A DNA stretch of 64,000 bases from positions 3,906,001 to 3,970,000 of the forward strand of contig NZ_CP048882.1 in NCBI RefSeq assembly GCF_015910445.1, written 5' to 3'. Origin of the DNA: Streptomyces bathyalis (GTDB lineage: Bacteria > Actinomycetota > Actinomycetes > Streptomycetales > Streptomycetaceae). Below the pieces are notes generated by a model. The model was not told where the DNA came from and searched no databases. It saw only the letters and a list, made by a program, of their open reading frames with translations. Both the position numbers and the translations under genes were made by a program. Position 1 is the stretch's first letter. Every line of letters begins with the position of its first letter. Shown here one piece after another: positions 9,494-16,670 of the stretch.

Positions 9494-9556
9494 TCCTCGC
9501 TCGAACCGCCGCCCGCGACAGTGGGGGGGCCGCGGGGGACGGTCATTGGAAGAAGC

Positions 9557-9581
9557 GCCCCTCGCCGGTCACGCGAGGGGC
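9557..9581 (-). terminator. Hairpin between the DUF4232 and phosphoesterase genes
   Basis: Perfect 9-bp arms, GCCCCTCGC (9557-9565) and GCGAGGGGC (9573-9581), enclose a 7-base loop. On the minus strand it is followed by CGCTTCTTCC, a weak pyrimidine run. It could terminate the DUF4232 transcript or fold in the 5' leader of the phosphoesterase gene. Confidence 0.5.
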
Positions 9582-9639
9582 CTGTCGTACGGGGTCCGTT
9601 CGACAGCCAGGATTCTCGAACGGAACGGGGAGGTACGCA

Positions 9640-9655
9640 TGAGTAATCACTACTC
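9640..9655. promoter_or_regulatory. Palindrome GAGTA-N5-TACTC, copy 1
   Basis: TGAGTAATCACTACTC contains perfect 5-bp arms around five bases. It lies in the intergenic region upstream of the phosphoesterase gene. The same motif occurs at 10565-10581, and a close variant at 24497-24513. Repetition upstream of unrelated genes suggests a shared regulator's operator, not identified here. Confidence 0.4.
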
Positions 9656-9768
9656 CCCTGCGAAGGCCCGGTACCCGGGAAGGCATGCGGACGGTGCACG
9701 GCGGCCGGCCCGGGCGATTCCGGAACGGAACCCTCCGGCGCCGGCGCTGCCGTCGTCACACCGCGCAC

Positions 9769-10455
9769 TCACTCCTGGAACGGCCCCACGGTGGTCTTCG
9801 GACCGCAGACGATCATGCCGTCCTCGACCGGGTCGGCGTTCCCGGGCTCGTTGGCGCGGATCTCCGCCTGCCAGGTCGCGTCCTGGTTGGAGACCTCCGC
9901 GGACGCCGCCGCGTCGCCGCAGGTGATCCCGTCCTGGGAGCCGCCTTCGCTCACCGGGCCGCTCTCGTAGCTCAGATCGGCGCTGACCAGGCCGCCGTTG
10001 GGCGGGACGGCGACGAGGGGTGCCTCCTTCGTCTCGTCGGTGCGCGGATCGTCGTTGAGGACCACGCCGCCGGAGGACTTCAGCACCAGGTTCGGCGCCC
10101 CGTAGACGGAGCACTCCTTGCCGCTGTTGTTGATCAGCTGTATCGCGCCCTTGCCCGAGCCGACGGACGTCCTGATGGTGATCGAGGAGTTCTTCGAGGT
10201 GCAGGCCTTCGGGTCCGGCTTGTGATTGCCGGTGCCGCCGTCCCCGGCCTCCCCGCCTGCCGAACCGCCTTCACCGGCGCCCTGGTTGTCCTTGCCCTTG
10301 CCGCCGGCTCCCTTCGACGGGTCGTCGGGGCTGGACGTCGAGCTGGTGGGCGTGGCGGGGGCGCCGGACTTGTCCTCGGGCCCGCAGCCGGTGATCACCA
10401 GACAGGCGGCCAGGACTGTCGTACTCATGGCGTGGAGCCGGAGACGGTTGCGCAT
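9769..10455 (-). CDS. DUF4232 lipoprotein
   Basis: A 228-residue secreted lipoprotein. The N-terminus is basic, then hydrophobic, ending in lipobox LVITGC. A Ser/Thr/Gly/Asp-rich linker of about 60 residues follows, then a DUF4232 beta-sandwich domain with ITIRTSVGSGKGAIQLINN, CSVYGAPNLVL and a late Cys pair. DUF4232 proteins are common cell-surface lipoproteins of actinomycetes with no assigned function. The start at 10455 is chosen because GAGGAAG lies four bases before it. An upstream ATG at 10482 lacks a ribosome site. The GAGTA-N5-TACTC palindrome sits about 110 bp upstream. Confidence 0.85.
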   Translation of the reverse strand: MRNRLRLHAMSTTVLAACLVITGCGPEDKSGAPATPTSSTSSPDDPSKGAGGKGKDNQGAGEGGSAGGEAGDGGTGNHKPDPKACTSKNSSITIRTSVGSGKGAIQLINNSGKECSVYGAPNLVLKSSGGVVLNDDPRTDETKEAPLVAVPPNGGLVSADLSYESGPVSEGGSQDGITCGDAAASAEVSNQDATWQAEIRANEPGNADPVEDGMIVCGPKTTVGPFQE

Positions 10456-10564
10456 GGTCTTCCTCAGCACTTGATCGGTCATCGGTACGCGGCGGCGCGG
10501 CCGTCATGGATCGCAGCCGTGCCACCGCTGTGCCCGAGCCCAACACGTGCCGAGGAGGTATTCG

Positions 10565-10581
10565 TGAGTAAGTGCTACTCA
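10565..10581. promoter_or_regulatory. Palindrome TGAGTA-N5-TACTCA, copy 2
   Basis: TGAGTAAGTGCTACTCA has perfect 6-bp arms with a 5-base centre. It lies in the short gap between the ABM-like gene's 3' end and the DUF4232 gene, upstream of the latter, so it is well placed to control that lipoprotein. Confidence 0.5.
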
Positions 10582-10665
10582 TGCGTAACTCCGCTCCGGG
10601 ATCTCCCCGAAGCGGAGTGAACGTCACCAGATGTGCAGGTCACGGCGGTACGAGCCGCTCCGGAT

Positions 10666-11166
10666 CTATCGGGTGCCGGTGTGTGCTGCCCCGTCCGTGC
10701 CCGTGTCCGTTCCCCCGTGCGTGCTCGCCTCCCCGGCCGCGTCCGGGCCTCTGCCGCCGGCCGTGCCCGTGCCGGTCAGGCGGAGGAATCCCGTGAAGAG
10801 CGGAGTGATGCTCACCGGAAAAGGGCCCGCGGCTCCCGGTGCGAGGGCGGCCCGCACGTCCTCGTCCGGATCGCCGTAGAGGTCCAGCCGTTCGACGGAG
10901 CAGTGCTCCATCACCCCGGCGATATAAGGGTCGGACAGCTTCCAGTGGGTGCGGATCGCCTCGGAGTCCCCGTACAACTGGAAGCTGTGGGCCCGCATTT
11001 CGGACTCCTCGACGAACACCCTGACCATGAGCTGCGGCCCGTGCTCCTCGACGAAGGCGACCGCACGCCGGATGGCCTCCCTGAAACCCTCCAGATGCCC
11101 CTCGGTGATCTTCATCGTGTTGTGCATGAGGACGGCCCCGCTCGGGGGCGCTTCGCTTGTGGTCAT
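10666..11166 (-). CDS. Small unrecognised protein, possibly dimeric alpha/beta-barrel (ABM-like)
   Basis: A 166-residue soluble protein that I do not recognise confidently. Residues about 10-95 alternate strand and helix (VLMHNTMKITEGHLEGFREA, then VRVFVEE and SFQLYGDSEAI), which resembles antibiotic-biosynthesis-monooxygenase or EthD-like dimeric barrels. The last 45 residues are Gly/Thr-rich and disordered-looking. No catalytic residue can be named. The ATG at 11166 is preferred over a TTG five codons upstream. A strong inverted repeat lies only 10-33 bp upstream of that ATG, so the transcript leader must be very short. Confidence 0.65.
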   Translation of the reverse strand: MTTSEAPPSGAVLMHNTMKITEGHLEGFREAIRRAVAFVEEHGPQLMVRVFVEESEMRAHSFQLYGDSEAIRTHWKLSDPYIAGVMEHCSVERLDLYGDPDEDVRAALAPGAAGPFPVSITPLFTGFLRLTGTGTAGGRGPDAAGEASTHGGTDTGTDGAAHTGTR

Positions 11167-11175
11167 GGCGCGAGT

Positions 11176-11199
11176 CTTCAACTTGAACCTTCGTTGAAG
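11176..11199 (-). promoter_or_regulatory. MerR-type operator with long-spacer promoter
   Basis: CTTCAAC-N10-GTTGAAG is a perfect 7-bp-arm dyad. On the minus strand a TTGACT hexamer is followed, after 19 bases containing the dyad, by AAGACT. A dyad inside a 19-bp -35/-10 spacer is the hallmark of MerR-family activators. The arms resemble the CCTCAAC/GTTGAGG sites of SoxR/NmlR-like proteins. No MerR gene is in the window. Confidence 0.5.
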
Positions 11200-11217
11200 T
11201 CAATCGCCGGACACGCT

Positions 11218-11757
11218 TCAGTGGATGAGGGAGTTCGCGAAGATGATGACGAGTCCGATCGCGAGGTCCACGCCGCCGGAACGGAACGACGCCGGCCATC
11301 CGCGCCCCGCGATGCGGGCGGCCCAGGTGCCCCAGGTGAACAGCGCGGCTGTGTTGAACCACAGCGCCGCGTCCACGGCCTCGGCCTCGCTCCACCACCC
11401 GGCAACGGAGAAGCACATCAGCACGACCGTGGGCAGCACGGCGGCGATCAGCGGCCACTCGGCAAGCACCGTCCCCGCGGTGCTCGTCGTGGTGGCGCGG
11501 CGCTCGGCGGCGCGGTGGGCGACCACGTGCGCGTAGCCGTGGGCGGCGGCCGTCGCCACAGCGGTGAGCAGCACCCACAGCAGGTCCGCCTCCGGGTCGG
11601 GGTTCTCCCCCGGGTTCTCCACCGCCGCCACGAGCGCGCTGGCCAGTACGAGCCCGTACGTGACCCCGAACAGCGCGTGCTCATGCGGCCGGTACCGCCG
11701 GAGCCACGTGAGTGCCGCGTCGGCAGTGGGCAGGGCGGGCCTGTCGTGGTCGGGCAT
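11218..11757 (-). CDS. Unknown small integral membrane protein
   Basis: A 179-residue protein with about four membrane segments: ALFGVTYGLVLASALVAAV, LLWVLLTAVATAAAHGYAHV, LIAAVLPTVVLMCFSVAGWW, and a C-terminal FTWGTWAARI to VDLAIGLVIIFANSLIH region. His residues lie on the second helix. No signal peptide or known catalytic motif is apparent. It resembles hypothetical membrane proteins common in Streptomyces. It stands alone between the ABM-like gene and a divergent gene. Confidence 0.6.
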   Translation of the reverse strand: MPDHDRPALPTADAALTWLRRYRPHEHALFGVTYGLVLASALVAAVENPGENPDPEADLLWVLLTAVATAAAHGYAHVVAHRAAERRATTTSTAGTVLAEWPLIAAVLPTVVLMCFSVAGWWSEAEAVDAALWFNTAALFTWGTWAARIAGRGWPASFRSGGVDLAIGLVIIFANSLIH

Positions 11758-11949
11758 CAGATCGCCTCGGTGCGGGAGGAGTTCCAGGTCCCGACATGCT
11801 CGCGCGCCGCCCGCCCCGTGCAGCGCGACGACGCGTGGCCGCCGGCCTCTTCCGTCGTACGGGACGCCCGTCGGTGGCGGCCGTGCCTAGGCTGGGCCCC
11901 GTATCTGCGCAACGGGAAGGAGCCTGCGCGGCGGGAGCGGGAGGCGGTC

Positions 11950-12369
11950 ATGGAGGAGTTCCGGCGTCACCACTACACGTGTCCTCAGGGCCGGCCCGAC
12001 GGCACGCGCCGGCTGGACGTGTTCCACGACTACGGGGCCTTCCCGGTGTGGGGTGGGTTCACCGCGCCGCCCGTCCGTGACCGCCCCCGGCGTGAGCTGC
12101 ACGGCATGCTGAACCCCGCGCACCTGGGGATCTCCACGGGACTGGCCGCGGATCTGCTCGCGTGGTCGGAGTGGATCGACGCCCACAGTGAGTGGTCCGG
12201 CCGCCGCCGGGCGACGGACGCGGATCGTGAGGTCCACCAGGAGCATGGCCGCGTGCTCGCGGGCCGCCTCGCGGAGGAGACCCGGGCGGAAGTCCTCTTC
12301 TGCTGGCGCTGGGCGGACGGCGATCCGGACTGCCCGCACTGCGGTCAGCGCGTGCGCACCTCTCGGTGA
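11950..12369 (+). CDS. Unrecognised 139-residue protein with C-terminal CxxC
   Basis: A soluble protein with an early MEEFRRHHYTCPQGRPDG, a central PAHLGISTGLAADLLAWSEW and a final DCPHCGQRVRTSR. The terminal CPHC pair and an early Cys could bind a metal. I cannot assign a family. It is rich in Trp and Arg, as many small Streptomyces hypotheticals are. The start follows CGGGAGCGGGAGG. It is divergent from the membrane protein gene, with about 190 bp between them. Confidence 0.6.
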   Translation: MEEFRRHHYTCPQGRPDGTRRLDVFHDYGAFPVWGGFTAPPVRDRPRRELHGMLNPAHLGISTGLAADLLAWSEWIDAHSEWSGRRRATDADREVHQEHGRVLAGRLAEETRAEVLFCWRWADGDPDCPHCGQRVRTSR

Positions 12370-12548
12370 CCGGCGGGCGGGGGCCCGGGAGGAGCCGCGG
12401 GGGATCGCGGGGCGACCGGATCGGGTGAGCCGACGGGGCCGATGCGGGGCGCCGTCAGCGGACGCGATCGGACGTGAGCCCCTGACCTGAGACCGTGAAA
12501 TCCCTGCTCAACCGGCATTCTCCGGCTGCTCGGCGAGGGGATCCGTCA

Positions 12549-12582
12549 ACTATGCACGCGATGTATACAGCGAGTGTATAGT
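12549..12582. promoter_or_regulatory. Nested palindromic operator upstream of the VanZ-RDD gene
   Basis: An outer imperfect dyad, ACTATGCACGCG (12549-12560) against CGAGTGTATAGT (12571-12582), matches at 10 of 12 positions. Inside it, TGTATACA (12562-12569) is a perfect palindrome, and TATACA-N5-TGTATA (12564-12580) overlaps both. TATAGT at 12577-12582 could be the -10 box of the gene starting at 12668. TGTATA/TATACA arms suit GntR- or PadR-like repressors. None is encoded nearby. Confidence 0.5.
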
Positions 12583-12667
12583 TCGAACCCGTGCAAGCAG
12601 GACCCTCTCCGGGCCCGACGGAGCCGTGGTCCAACCCTGCCGGCCCGTCATGCCCCGGAGTCCGTCC

Positions 12668-14086
12668 ATGACCCACACGTATCTGCTGCCGATCAAGACG
12701 GCCGCGGTGCTCTTCCCGCTGCTGGCGCTGTTACTTCTGCTTCCGACCGCGGTGGTGCTCTACAGACGGCACGGCGTGATGACCTCCGGCCGCTTCCTCT
12801 CCGTGTTCGCCTTCGTCCACTACCTGCTCACCGCCGCCTGCATGACGGTCGTCCCGCTGCCGAGCAGGAGCGTGGACGTCTGCGTCCGGTACGCGGTGAT
12901 GAAGTCGCCGCAGCTCACTCCCGGCAACACCTTCGGGGACGTGTGGAAGGAGGCCCACCACCAGGTCGCTCCGGGTGCGCTGGTGATCCACAACCCGGCC
13001 GTGGCCGGGGCCCTCTTCAACCTCCTGCTGCTCGTCCCGCTCGGCGCCTTCCTCCGCTACCACTTCCGGCGCGGCCTGTGCGGCACGGCCTGTGCCGGAT
13101 TCGGACTGTCGCTCGCCTTCGAACTGACCCAGTGGACGGGCGTGTGGGGCATCTACGAGTGCCCGTACCGCCTCTTCGACGTCGACGACCTGGCCATCAA
13201 CACCTCGGGCGCCGTTCTGGGCTGGGCCCTCACGGGACCTCTCACGAGGCTGCTGCCCACGCTGGAGGTGCTGGACGGCAAGGCGCTCTCCCGCGTTCCC
13301 GTGCCCTTCGGCAGGCGCCTGACCGCATTGCTCGTCGATCTGATCGGGGTCTCGCTGACCGGCGCGGTCTGTGTCGTCGTGGCCGCGTACAGCGGCTACT
13401 GGGACGATTCCGGCTCGCTCCTCGGGGTGCCCCTGGCGGTGATCGCCGTCTGGTTCGTGGTGCTCCCGTATGCGACGGGTGCGACACCGGGCAAGCGGCT
13501 GCTGCGCCTGTGCCTGGTCACGGAGCACGGCGGAGCCGCGGTGCTGTGGCGGCTCGTGCTGCGCGTCATGCTGCTGGGCGGTGTGGTGCTGCCACTGTTC
13601 TCCCTGCTGCTGGTCGCGGGCCTGACGCTCGCCCAGCACCCCTCACCCTTCGCCCTCGCCTCCTCGGCCTGGCCGGCGGATCTTGCCCAGGCGGCGGTCC
13701 GCGTGGACGCGTACTCCGAGGAGATCGCCCTCGCTGCCACGGCGCTCGGCCTGGGTGCGCTGATGCCGCTGACCGTCCTGCGGCATCCCCGGGGGCTGGG
13801 CCTGCACGAGCGCCTCTCCGGGGTACGCAACGCGGCGCTGCCACCCACACGTGCCTCCGTGCCGGGGCGCCACCTGGTGCTGCCCGTACGGCTCGTCAGC
13901 GCCGCACATCACGAGCGCCCGCCCCGTCCGGCACGGCGGCCCCGGCACGCCCGCCCGGGGACCGTGGAGCTGTCAGTTCCGCCGACGGCGCCCGGCGCCG
14001 CCCGTCCCTGGCACCGCGGCCCGGCTCCTGCTCCGGCACCCCCGAACCAGGCCGGACAGCCTCTGTCCGCGGACCTCCGTATGTGA
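12668..14086 (+). CDS. VanZ-RDD membrane fusion protein
   Basis: A 472-residue integral membrane protein. Residues about 1-200 match the VanZ-like layout, with several helices including NLLLLVPLGAFLRYHF, a helix with FELTQW, and the signature FDVDDLAINTSGAVLGW. Residues about 220-400 form an RDD domain: FGRRLTALLVDLIGV, then GATPGKRLLRL, then later helices. The final 75 residues are Pro/Arg-rich and cytoplasmic-looking. VanZ proteins are linked to glycopeptide tolerance, and RDD proteins to small-molecule or ion transport. The joint role is unknown. The start at 12668 (MTHTYLL) precedes the first helix. Another ATG 42 bases upstream would add a basic leader. Confidence 0.75.
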   Translation: MTHTYLLPIKTAAVLFPLLALLLLLPTAVVLYRRHGVMTSGRFLSVFAFVHYLLTAACMTVVPLPSRSVDVCVRYAVMKSPQLTPGNTFGDVWKEAHHQVAPGALVIHNPAVAGALFNLLLLVPLGAFLRYHFRRGLCGTACAGFGLSLAFELTQWTGVWGIYECPYRLFDVDDLAINTSGAVLGWALTGPLTRLLPTLEVLDGKALSRVPVPFGRRLTALLVDLIGVSLTGAVCVVVAAYSGYWDDSGSLLGVPLAVIAVWFVVLPYATGATPGKRLLRLCLVTEHGGAAVLWRLVLRVMLLGGVVLPLFSLLLVAGLTLAQHPSPFALASSAWPADLAQAAVRVDAYSEEIALAATALGLGALMPLTVLRHPRGLGLHERLSGVRNAALPPTRASVPGRHLVLPVRLVSAAHHERPPRPARRPRHARPGTVELSVPPTAPGAARPWHRGPAPAPAPPNQAGQPLSADLRM

Positions 14087-14236
14087 GCGCACTCCCCCCT
14101 GAGCAGGCATGACGGGCCTAGATGTGGCGGCCGCCCCTCGCTCTCCCGCCGTCGGTCCGTGCCCGGCGCGGTGAGGAGTACGGTCGAATGAGAAGGCCTG
14201 AAACAAGCGCAGCCCGTGCTGAGCGGGGAGGCGACC

Positions 14237-15205
14237 ATGTCGGTGGATGTCGAGCGGCTGCCGGTCGAGCAGTCCGAGTTCCGTACGACGGATCCGGGAG
14301 CCGCGGAGGTTCTGAGCGCCGAGATGTACGGCGCCTTCCATCCGCAGTACGGCCAGACCGAGGGATTCACATTCGACGGCCGGCGTACGAGCGCCGGGGA
14401 GATGAGCCTGGACCATCTCACGCACTCGGCCATGAGCATCGAATGCGCTCCTCTCAACTACTTGATGTTCGTCTTCGTCCGGGGAGGCACCCTCACCTTC
14501 GCCGGTGGTGACACGGAGACCAGGCTCCGCATGGGGGACACCGCGGTCTGTCCGACCGGCGTTCCCCTGACGATCAGCTGGGACCGGCTCAACAAGGAAG
14601 TCATCTCGGTGCCCATCCAGGCCGCTCAGGAAGCAGCGGAGGAGTACGGCACCGAAGGCGGATTCGGCTTCGTCGGAACGACACCGGTCAACCCGGCGAT
14701 GGACAGGTTCTGGCGCTCCACGGTCGGGTTCGTCGCCAGTCAGCTGGAGTCCCCCGACAGCCCTCTGTCCGAGCCGCTGGTCTATTCACGGACCCTCAAT
14801 CTGCTCGGCACGGCGGCGGTGAAGACGTTCCCGAACAGCACGATGACGGCCGACTACCAGCCAGGTCCCGGCCAGATAGCGCCTGCAGTGCTGCGCCGGG
14901 CCGTCGCGTTCATCGAGACGAACGCCGACCGGCCCCTCACGCTGACCGACATCGCCGCGGCCGTGTCCGTCTCTCCCCGCTCGCTGCAGCACGGGTTCGT
15001 CCGCCAGTACGGAACGAGTCCGCTGGGGTATCTGCGTCGGGTCCGCCTCGAACGCGCGCGTCGTGACCTGCAGTTCGCCGACCCCACGTCCGGCGCGAGG
15101 GTCGACTCCGTCGCCGCACGCTGGGGCTTCCCCAACCCGGCGAAGTTCTCGGCCGCCTACCAGGACGTCTTCGGGCAGCTGCCCAGCCACACCCTGCGCA
15201 GCTGA
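14237..15205 (+). CDS. AraC-family transcriptional regulator
   Basis: A 322-residue regulator. The N-terminal 190 residues are an AraC-binding-like (cupin) domain with SIECAPLNYLMFVFVRGG and DTAVCPTGVPLTISWD. The C-terminal 100 residues carry both AraC helix-turn-helices: LTLTDIAAAVSVSPRSLQHG, then VDSVAARWGFPNPAKFSAAY and a terminal FGQLPSH in place of the usual FG.SP. GGGGAGG lies before the ATG at 14237. It is followed by a good intrinsic terminator and stands alone, so its target is not evident. Confidence 0.85.
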   Translation: MSVDVERLPVEQSEFRTTDPGAAEVLSAEMYGAFHPQYGQTEGFTFDGRRTSAGEMSLDHLTHSAMSIECAPLNYLMFVFVRGGTLTFAGGDTETRLRMGDTAVCPTGVPLTISWDRLNKEVISVPIQAAQEAAEEYGTEGGFGFVGTTPVNPAMDRFWRSTVGFVASQLESPDSPLSEPLVYSRTLNLLGTAAVKTFPNSTMTADYQPGPGQIAPAVLRRAVAFIETNADRPLTLTDIAAAVSVSPRSLQHGFVRQYGTSPLGYLRRVRLERARRDLQFADPTSGARVDSVAARWGFPNPAKFSAAYQDVFGQLPSHTLRS

Positions 15206-15285
15206 CCACCGGCGGCCGGGCCTGGTCACCGCCTGCCCCACCGCCCGACGCCCTGTGGCCGAAAGCCGCCGATCGGACGCGAATG

Positions 15286-15312
15286 GCCCCTCCGGCCGGA
15301 GGGGCGTTCTTT
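15286..15312 (+). terminator. Intrinsic terminator after the AraC gene
   Basis: Arms GCCCCTCC and GGAGGGGC (15286-15305) close a 4-base GGCC loop, followed by GTTCTTT. It lies 80 bp after the AraC stop and 80 bp before the end of the convergent DUF5335 gene. Confidence 0.75.
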
Positions 15313-15391
15313 CGGATCACGCGCAGGCGCCGCGCAGCCACGTGGGACGCCCCGGACCGGCCTGAGGGGCGGTGAGCCGGCCGGGACGAGT

Positions 15392-15754
15392 TCAGGATCG
15401 CTTCCCGGACTCCGCCGGGTAGAAGGTGATCAAGGTGATGCTCCCGTCCTGATCGACGAGCCGGACCACGGGCTCCGGGACGTCCCGGGTCGCGACCTCG
15501 ACCTCCTTGGGGTGCGGCACCATGTGGCGCAGCACGACCGGATACCGCGGCGGGACTCCGCCGACGGCGACGATCACCGTGTCGTCCCTCGGGTCGTATG
15601 CGAGCGAGGAGAACGGCAGGCGCTCCGCCTCGTACTGGTGCCCGACCGCCGGGTCCAGCACCTCGATGGTGACCAGTTCTCCCTTGTGCCCGGCATCGAA
15701 CTCGTCGAGGGCGGTCCGCCAGTCCTTGCGGTGGAGCGTTGCTCTGGAAGTCAT
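15392..15754 (-). CDS. DUF5335 family protein
   Basis: A 120-residue cytoplasmic protein. The order DWRTALDEFDAGHKGELVTI, ERLPFSSLAYDPRDDTVIVA, HMVPHPKEVEV and DGSITLITFYPA matches the DUF5335 family, small all-beta proteins of unknown function. GGGAGG lies eight bases before the ATG. It is the last gene of a minus-strand run behind two unrecognised coupled genes, but a gap of about 160 bp argues for its own promoter. Confidence 0.75.
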   Translation of the reverse strand: MTSRATLHRKDWRTALDEFDAGHKGELVTIEVLDPAVGHQYEAERLPFSSLAYDPRDDTVIVAVGGVPPRYPVVLRHMVPHPKEVEVATRDVPEPVVRLVDQDGSITLITFYPAESGKRS

Positions 15755-15914
15755 GGCGGCCCTCCCGCTGAGCTGATTCCGGTCGATGGATCGCTCTCCA
15801 CCGTGCCCGTCGCCGCCGCGCCCCGGCCATGGCCCGGCAGGTCGAACGGCCCTGGCGGTGCCTGCCCCGGTGGGCCAGACCGGGCGACCGTCCGGGCCGC
15901 GTCCCTGGCCAGGG

Positions 15915-16670
15915 CTATCCCAGCAGGCCGACGAGCCTGTCGCGCACGCCGTCCTTGCCGTCCGCCCGGTCCGGCACCAGCGTCTCCCGGTCGCGCGGAT
16001 CCCGGGAGAGGACATGGAGCCGTCCGTCGTTGCGGGCGAGGATCAGATCGGTGCTGTCGGACGCGACCTCGGCCGATCCCTGCGCGGAGTAGTGGGTGAC
16101 GGTGACCAGCGCGGAACGCTCCGACGCGGCGAGCACGGCATCGGTGTCCATGGGCTGGTCGGGGTCCGCCAGATGGCCTCGTGGCAGCCAGTCCGTGAGC
16201 ATGCGGAGCGCTTCCTCGAGCTTGTACAGGCCGATCTGGTGGACGCCGAGCGCGTCGATACGGACCATCAGGCAGATCTGCTCGGGCTGGGGGAGCAGCA
16301 GGATCCGCCACGGCTCCCCCGGGCCCGTGCCCGTCGTACGGGCGTCGAGCACCATCCGGGCCCGCCGCTGGAACGCAACGGTGATGCCCAGGTCCCCTCT
16401 GACCTGGACCTGCTCGCCGTCGGATCCCGCCACGAGCAACTGGCGTGCCGCCAGGGAGCGGACGGCCTCGGCGAGCACCTCGTCGGACGGCCGGGCCTCG
16501 AGAAAGTCCACGATCGCGTCCACGGCCGTGAGTTCGGCGACCGTGTACGCACCGAGCAGCACCGGCCCCGTGTCCACCAGATGCAGCACGGCCGAGACCA
16601 GTCCCTCGGGGACCGACGCATCGCCGATCTCCGGCTCCGGTGAAGACCCGTCACGTTCCGCGTCGCTCAT
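15915..16670 (-). CDS. Unrecognised 251-residue protein, second gene of a coupled pair
   Basis: I do not recognise this family. It has a helical N-terminal part (SAVLHLVDTGPVLLGAYTVA, then AIVDFLEARPSDEVLAEAVR and a winged-helix-like VQVRGDLGITVAF). A mixed alpha/beta part follows, with PWRILLLPQPEQICLMVRID and LYKLEEALRMLTDWLP. The end has a strand-rich SALVTVTHYS to RLHVLSRDPRD. No signal peptide, membrane helix or catalytic motif is visible. Its ATG overlaps the upstream gene's TGA as ATGA (16667-16670), so the two are translationally coupled and their products probably act together. The fold faintly recalls adaptor proteins such as EspG, but this is not established. Confidence 0.6.
   Translation of the reverse strand: MSDAERDGSSPEPEIGDASVPEGLVSAVLHLVDTGPVLLGAYTVAELTAVDAIVDFLEARPSDEVLAEAVRSLAARQLLVAGSDGEQVQVRGDLGITVAFQRRARMVLDARTTGTGPGEPWRILLLPQPEQICLMVRIDALGVHQIGLYKLEEALRMLTDWLPRGHLADPDQPMDTDAVLAASERSALVTVTHYSAQGSAEVASDSTDLILARNDGRLHVLSRDPRDRETLVPDRADGKDGVRDRLVGLLG

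Noticed and set aside
10633..11940. Plus-strand frame running into the 11950 gene
   Set aside because: Only the part from 11950 has a ribosome site and normal composition. The upstream part is opposite two minus-strand genes.
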